9,511 nucleotides of DNA from an uncultured Burkholderiales bacterium (GTDB taxonomy: Bacteria > Pseudomonadota > Gammaproteobacteria > Burkholderiales > Burkholderiaceae_C), in contig CAJBLW010000528.1 in assembly GCA_903953985.1 (NCBI GenBank), positions 1 through 9,511 of the forward strand, given 5' to 3'. Under the pieces are notes generated by a model. That model did no database searches. It saw nothing but the letters and a program-made list of their open reading frames with translations, and had not been told where the DNA came from. Positions 6,379 through 9,511 of the stretch are shown piece after piece (within the stretch, counting starts at the first letter, position 1; each line of letters opens with the position of its first letter). A program made the translations under genes and the position numbers.

Positions 6379-8100
6379 ATGAACGCCTACCAGCCCCGCA
6401 CCGACGACATGCAGTTTCTGTTGTCACGCGTATTGAACGCACCTGCTCAACTGCAAGCCCTGCCCGCCTTTGCCGAGGCGGACGCTGACCTGATGCAGCA
6501 AGTGCTGGAAGAGGCAGGCAAGTTTGTGGGCGAAGTCATCGCCCCGCTCAACCGCGACGGTGACGAAATCGGAGCCCAGTGGGCGGGCGGCGCGGTCACC
6601 ATGCCGCCGGGCTTCAAAGCCGCTTACCAATCATTTTGGCAATCGGGCTGGCCTGCGCTGGCATCCAGCACCGAAGACGGCGGTCAAGGTCTGCCCACCG
6701 TGCTAGAAGCCATGCTCTATGAAATGCTGAGTGCAGCCAACATGGGTTGGACCATGGCACCGGGTTTGCTGCACGGGGCGTACGAGTGCATCAAGCACCA
6801 CGCCAGCGACGAACTCAAGGCGCAGTATTTGGAGAAAGTGGCCACCGGCGAATGGCTGGCCACCATGTGCCTGACCGAGCCGCATGCCGGTTCTGACCTC
6901 GGCCTGGCCAGAACCAAAGCCGTTCCCCTGCCCGATGGGCAGTATGCGGTCAGCGGCACCAAAATTTTCATCTCGGGTGGCGAGCACGACCTGACCGACA
7001 ACATCGTGCACTTGGTGCTGGCCCGCCTGCCCGACGCGCCGCCCGGCCCCAAAGGTCTGTCGTTGTTTCTCGTGCCCAAGTTCTACCCCGACGGCACAAA
7101 AAGTCGCGTGCACTGCGACCGCATCGAAGAAAAAATGGGCCTGCACGGCAGCCCCACTTGCGTGATGCGTTTTGACGAAGCGGTCTCTTCAATAGTGGGC
7201 GAGCCTGGCAAGGGTTTGAACGCGATGTTTGTGATGATGAATGCCGCCCGGTTGCATGTGGCGCTGCAAGGCATTGGTCTGCTGGATGCCGCCTGGCAAA
7301 AGGCCGATGCGTATTCACAAGAGCGCCGTCAGATGCGTGCGCCGGGCAAAGGCAAAAGTGCAGGAGAAGCCGATCTGATTGGCGAGCACCCCGCCATGCG
7401 CCGCATTCTGGACACGCAACGTGCCTGGGTCGATGCCGGTCGCGTGCTGGCCTACCGCACGGCGCTCGAACTCGACCTGATCAAACACAGCCCCGATGCC
7501 GACACCCAAGCTGCTGCCCAGCGCTGGTGCGCGCTGGTCACGCCGGTCATGAAATCGGTGTTCACGCACCAAGCGTTTCATGGCGGCAGCGACTGCCTGC
7601 AGGTGTTGGGGGGACACGGTTATGTGCGCGAATGGGGCATTGAACAGATCGTGCGCGACGCCCGCGTGACCATGATTTACGAAGGCACCAACGAGATTCA
7701 GGCGATTGACCTGCTGGTGCGCAAGGTGCTGGCCGATGGCGGCACGGGCATGAACGCCCTGCTCGACACCATCGCCTTGGATCTGCCCAAAAACGCCAAA
7801 GCCAGCACTGCGGCGCAAGCCCGCATCCAGACCCTGCGCGCCGTCACCCAGCAGATTGTCAAAGCGGCCCCACAAGACGCCGCCCTGCCCTTTCGCGTGG
7901 CCGACGACTATTTGCGCGCTGTGGCCTTGGTGCTGATGGACTGGGCCTGGTTGCGCATCGAAGCCGGTGTGGACCCCAGCACGCCCAACGCCGAGGCCCG
8001 CTGGACTAAGCCGGCCAAAGCCTTGCGCCAATGGGTGTTGCCTGAGTTCCAGATGCGCACCTTCATCATCGTGCAGCAGTGCACGGGCGTGGCAGCATAA
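6379..8100 (+). CDS. Acyl-CoA dehydrogenase (long form with C-terminal extension)
   Basis: A 573-residue FAD-dependent acyl-CoA dehydrogenase, longer than the roughly 380-residue core family. It resembles the long group with an extra C-terminal domain that includes 3-methylmercaptopropionyl-CoA dehydrogenase (DmdC). The N-terminus MNAYQPRTDDMQFLL fits this group's opening pattern. The middle domain has MCLTEPHAGSDLG from M163 and GTKIFISGGEHD from G193. The C-terminal core has LQVLGGHGYVREWGIEQIVRDAR and MIYEGTNEIQ, with the likely catalytic base E435. The remaining 138 residues are the extension. In this operon it would introduce the 2,3 double bond into a 3-arylpropionyl-CoA, producing the cinnamoyl-CoA that the hydratase uses. 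An acyl-CoA dehydrogenase also lies near fcs in pseudomonad ferulate loci. The ATG has no clear ribosome site, but an in-frame stop at 6337-6339 rules out a long extension. The substrate is inferred from context only. Confidence 0.87.
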   Translation: MNAYQPRTDDMQFLLSRVLNAPAQLQALPAFAEADADLMQQVLEEAGKFVGEVIAPLNRDGDEIGAQWAGGAVTMPPGFKAAYQSFWQSGWPALASSTEDGGQGLPTVLEAMLYEMLSAANMGWTMAPGLLHGAYECIKHHASDELKAQYLEKVATGEWLATMCLTEPHAGSDLGLARTKAVPLPDGQYAVSGTKIFISGGEHDLTDNIVHLVLARLPDAPPGPKGLSLFLVPKFYPDGTKSRVHCDRIEEKMGLHGSPTCVMRFDEAVSSIVGEPGKGLNAMFVMMNAARLHVALQGIGLLDAAWQKADAYSQERRQMRAPGKGKSAGEADLIGEHPAMRRILDTQRAWVDAGRVLAYRTALELDLIKHSPDADTQAAAQRWCALVTPVMKSVFTHQAFHGGSDCLQVLGGHGYVREWGIEQIVRDARVTMIYEGTNEIQAIDLLVRKVLADGGTGMNALLDTIALDLPKNAKASTAAQARIQTLRAVTQQIVKAAPQDAALPFRVADDYLRAVALVLMDWAWLRIEAGVDPSTPNAEARWTKPAKALRQWVLPEFQMRTFIIVQQCTGVAA

Positions 8101-8110
8101 TCGCGCGGCC

Positions 8111-8635
8111 ATGCCCAACAAGAACCCCTCTGCGCCCCAAAAGAGCGCTTTGCCACACGGCGCCACCCAGTCCGCCAAACCTGTTTCAGGCGGCAGTGTG
8201 GCGGCCGTGGACAAAGTGGACACCACCTATCTGCAAACCCTGATGGGCTACAACGCCCGCCGAGCCGCACTGAGCATCATCGAGCTGTTTCTGGAGCGCC
8301 TGGCCCCTTATGGTTTAAAGCCGGTGGATTTTTCGGTCATGTCCACGATCTGCCACAACCCGGGCGTGACCTCCCGACAGTTGTGTGCCACGCTCAACCT
8401 CTTGCCCCCCAATCTGGTGGGCCTGATCCAGTCACTGGAGTCTCGCGGATTGATTGAGCGCAAACCCCACCCGCACGACGGCCGCGCCGTGGGGTTGCAC
8501 GCCACCCCCAAGGGCCAGGCCTTGATGGTGCAGGCCGAACAAACGGCCACTGAGCTGGAATTGGAAAAAACCGCCAAGCTCACGCCAGCACAGCGCAAAA
8601 CGCTGCTGGCGCTGCTGCAAAAAATTTACCTTTGA
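8111..8635 (+). CDS. MarR-family transcriptional regulator
   Basis: A 174-residue winged helix-turn-helix protein. After a 35-40-residue low-complexity N-terminal tail (Pro, Ser, Lys, Ala-rich), the MarR fold begins near YLQTLMGYNARRA (40-52). The HTH covers about 71-111, with the recognition helix in LLPPNLVGLIQSLESRGLIERK (97-118), followed by the wing HPHDGRAVGLHATPKG (120-135; D123 and R125 are typical). It ends in a dimerisation helix. MarR regulators of hydroxycinnamate clusters (CouR, FerC, HcaR) are repressors released by the hydroxycinnamoyl-CoA, so this is the likely cognate regulator. The ATG is ten bases after the acyl-CoA dehydrogenase stop with no clear ribosome site, suggesting translational coupling. 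Being last in the operon would allow autoregulation. The 3' end overlaps the opposing lipoprotein gene by ten bases. The effector and operator are not shown by sequence. Confidence 0.88.
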   Translation: MPNKNPSAPQKSALPHGATQSAKPVSGGSVAAVDKVDTTYLQTLMGYNARRAALSIIELFLERLAPYGLKPVDFSVMSTICHNPGVTSRQLCATLNLLPPNLVGLIQSLESRGLIERKPHPHDGRAVGLHATPKGQALMVQAEQTATELELEKTAKLTPAQRKTLLALLQKIYL

Positions 8636-9282
8636 CCGCGTTCGGCCAAGAAAATGTCGATGCGGCGGTTTCGGGCCCGACCTGAATCGGTGGCGTTGTC
8701 GGCAATCGGCTCGCGCGAACCGCGACCGTCGATCGCCATGCGACTGGCGCTCACGCCGCGCGAGACCAAGTAGTCACGCGCACTTTGGGCTCGGTTGACC
8801 GACAGGGGGTTGTTGATGGCATCGCTGCCGGTGCTGTCGGTGTGGCCCACGATCCGCACTTCCATGCTCTGCTGCTGGCTAAGGCCTTGCGCAAACTGGT
8901 CCAAGATGGGGCGCAGATTCGGTTTGATGACGGCGCGCCCCGTGTCAAATGAGATGTCGTTCGGGATGCTCAGCTTGAGCTGGTTGTCGCTGGTCTGCGT
9001 GACCACCGTGCCGGTGCCAGCCGTGGCTTGCTCCATGGCGCGCTTTTTGTCCTCCATGTTCTTGGACCAGATGTAACCACCCAACGCCCCCAGACCCGCA
9101 CCGATGGCGGTGGACTTGCTGTCGCGCCCCAGAATTTGGCCCGCCACGGCGCCAATCACCGCGCCAGTGCCCGCGCCCTTTTGCTGGGGCGTGACGTCGT
9201 TGCTGGCGCAACCCGCCAGAAAAACGCTCACCGCGACAGCGGCCAAGCCCAAGGGGGTCAAAGGGGTGTTAAAAATGATCAT
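8626..9282 (-). CDS. OmpA-family outer-membrane lipoprotein with glycine-zipper region
   Basis: A 218-residue lipoprotein. The signal peptide ends in a lipobox LAGC with the lipidated Cys at C25. A glycine-zipper segment follows (about 36-70: GAGTGAVIGAVAG, then GAGLGALGG), then an OmpA C-terminal peptidoglycan-binding domain (about 105-212). This has the VGHTDSTG motif and the diaminopimelate-binding pair D149 and R164, plus GRGSREPIADN and ARNRRIDIFL. It would anchor the outer membrane to the cell wall, as in the YiaD-like group; Pal is less likely because of the glycine zipper. The start at 9282 is preferred over the ATG ten codons upstream (9312) because AGGAA (9288-9292, minus strand) sits six bases before it and because it gives a normal lipoprotein signal. 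The gene is unrelated to the catabolic operon and convergent with it; the stop lies inside the MarR gene. Confidence 0.9.
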   Translation of the reverse strand: MIIFNTPLTPLGLAAVAVSVFLAGCASNDVTPQQKGAGTGAVIGAVAGQILGRDSKSTAIGAGLGALGGYIWSKNMEDKKRAMEQATAGTGTVVTQTSDNQLKLSIPNDISFDTGRAVIKPNLRPILDQFAQGLSQQQSMEVRIVGHTDSTGSDAINNPLSVNRAQSARDYLVSRGVSASRMAIDGRGSREPIADNATDSGRARNRRIDIFLAERGQR

Positions 9283-9287
9283 GTGGG

Positions 9288-9292
9288 TTCCT
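9288..9292 (-). promoter_or_regulatory. Ribosome-binding site that sets the lipoprotein start
   Basis: On the minus strand AGGAA lies six bases before the ATG at 9282. The alternative ATG at 9312 has no comparable site and would put ten extra residues before the signal peptide. The site therefore decides the start. Confidence 0.7.
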
Positions 9293-9303
9293 GTCAGTGA
9301 AAA

Positions 9304-9316
9304 CGAAGTCACTTCG
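9304..9316. repeat. 13-bp palindrome in the lipoprotein leader
   Basis: CGAAGT (9304-9309), a central C, then ACTTCG (9311-9316). It is a perfect 6-bp inverted repeat with a one-base centre, 22 bases upstream of the lipoprotein ATG. The loop is too tight for an RNA hairpin without opening a pair, so a protein-binding site is as likely as RNA structure. Confidence 0.4.
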
Positions 9317-9372
9317 AATTTACCGCGTTAGGCCCCTGCCCACCGTCCCACACCCCACAGCCGTTGCAAGTA

Positions 9373-9405
9373 TTTGTACAAAGAGTCTTTCAAAACACTG
9401 TTTTG
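9373..9405. promoter_or_regulatory. AT-rich cluster of three palindromes upstream of the lipoprotein gene
   Basis: Three palindromes abut within 33 bases: TTTGTACAAA (9373-9382, perfect), AAAGAGTCTTT (9380-9390, one-base centre) and CAAAACACTGTTTTG (9391-9405, three-base centre). They are flanked by ACAGCC (9357-9362) and GGCTGT (9405-9410) in inverted orientation. The patch is AT-rich in an otherwise GC-rich region and lies about 90-125 bases upstream of the lipoprotein start, where its promoter would be expected. I could not assign convincing -35 and -10 hexamers with proper spacing on either strand. Confidence 0.4.
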
Positions 9406-9450
9406 GCTGTCTTGCGGGCGGGTGCCCATGCCCCTATCCCCTCCACCAAG

Positions 9451-9492
9451 GTGACAGCGCCTCAGCTTGGCATCTGTCACGATCGTTTTTTT
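9451..9492 (+). terminator. Hairpin followed by a T-run near the right edge (terminator-like)
   Basis: GTGACAG (9451-9457) pairs with CTGTCAC (9474-9480); inside, GCC (9459-9461) can pair with GGC (9469-9471). Seven T residues follow at 9486-9492, five bases after the stem, which is a little far for a classical terminator. No plus-strand gene that needs terminating is visible before it, so it may end a small transcript or be a binding site. A TTGGCA at 9467-9472 resembles a -35 box, but its -10 partner is poor. Confidence 0.3.
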
Positions 9493-9511
9493 GCATCTGA
9501 TCAAAAACCGC

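Noticed and set aside
9297..9500. 67-codon plus-strand open frame upstream of the lipoprotein gene
   Set aside because: No ribosome site, no family resemblance, and it crosses the likely promoter region and palindromes.
1..9511. CRISPR array, tRNA/rRNA genes, insertion sequences or phage genes
   Set aside because: No regularly spaced repeats, no cloverleaf or rRNA-like stretch, and no transposase or integrase motif was found on either strand.

Overview
The window is GC-rich, tightly packed DNA. Its gene families and gene neighbourhood point to a betaproteobacterium, most likely Burkholderiales (a Comamonadaceae-type genome). This is inferred from the Bug/TctC-type periplasmic binding protein and the aromatic acyl-CoA gene set, not from any rRNA marker.

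Bases 19-8635 carry eight plus-strand genes in what looks like one catabolic operon: enoyl-CoA hydratase, feruloyl-CoA synthase, thiolase, an HSD17B10-like short-chain dehydrogenase, a 4-hydroxybenzoyl-CoA-type thioesterase, a Tat-signal Bug substrate-binding protein, a long acyl-CoA dehydrogenase and a MarR-family regulator. Most junctions are 9-13 bases. Three gaps are larger: 91 bases before the dehydrogenase, 61 before the Bug gene and 77 before the acyl-CoA dehydrogenase. The first and last of these contain inverted repeats, and the last resembles an intrinsic terminator preceded by an operator-like palindrome.

Read together, the enzymes form a complete CoA-dependent beta-oxidative side-chain shortening route for hydroxycinnamates (ferulate, p-coumarate, caffeate). 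The acid is activated to its CoA thioester, the double bond is hydrated, the beta-hydroxyl is oxidised with NAD, and thiolysis gives acetyl-CoA plus an aroyl-CoA. The thioesterase then releases vanillate or 4-hydroxybenzoate. The acyl-CoA dehydrogenase would let saturated phenylpropanoids (dihydroferulate type) enter the same route. The hydratase keeps both catalytic glutamates, unlike the hydroxycinnamoyl-CoA hydratase-lyase of the vanillin route, and no vanillin dehydrogenase is present. The Bug protein may capture the substrate, and the MarR protein may sense the aryl-CoA intermediate.

On the opposite strand, overlapping the end of the MarR gene tail to tail by 10 bases, lies an unrelated housekeeping-type gene (8626-9282) for an outer-membrane lipoprotein with a glycine-zipper region and an OmpA peptidoglycan-binding domain. 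Its upstream region, to the right edge of the window, has no gene but holds several short palindromes in an AT-rich patch and a hairpin followed by a T-run. No RNA genes, insertion sequences or CRISPR arrays were seen.
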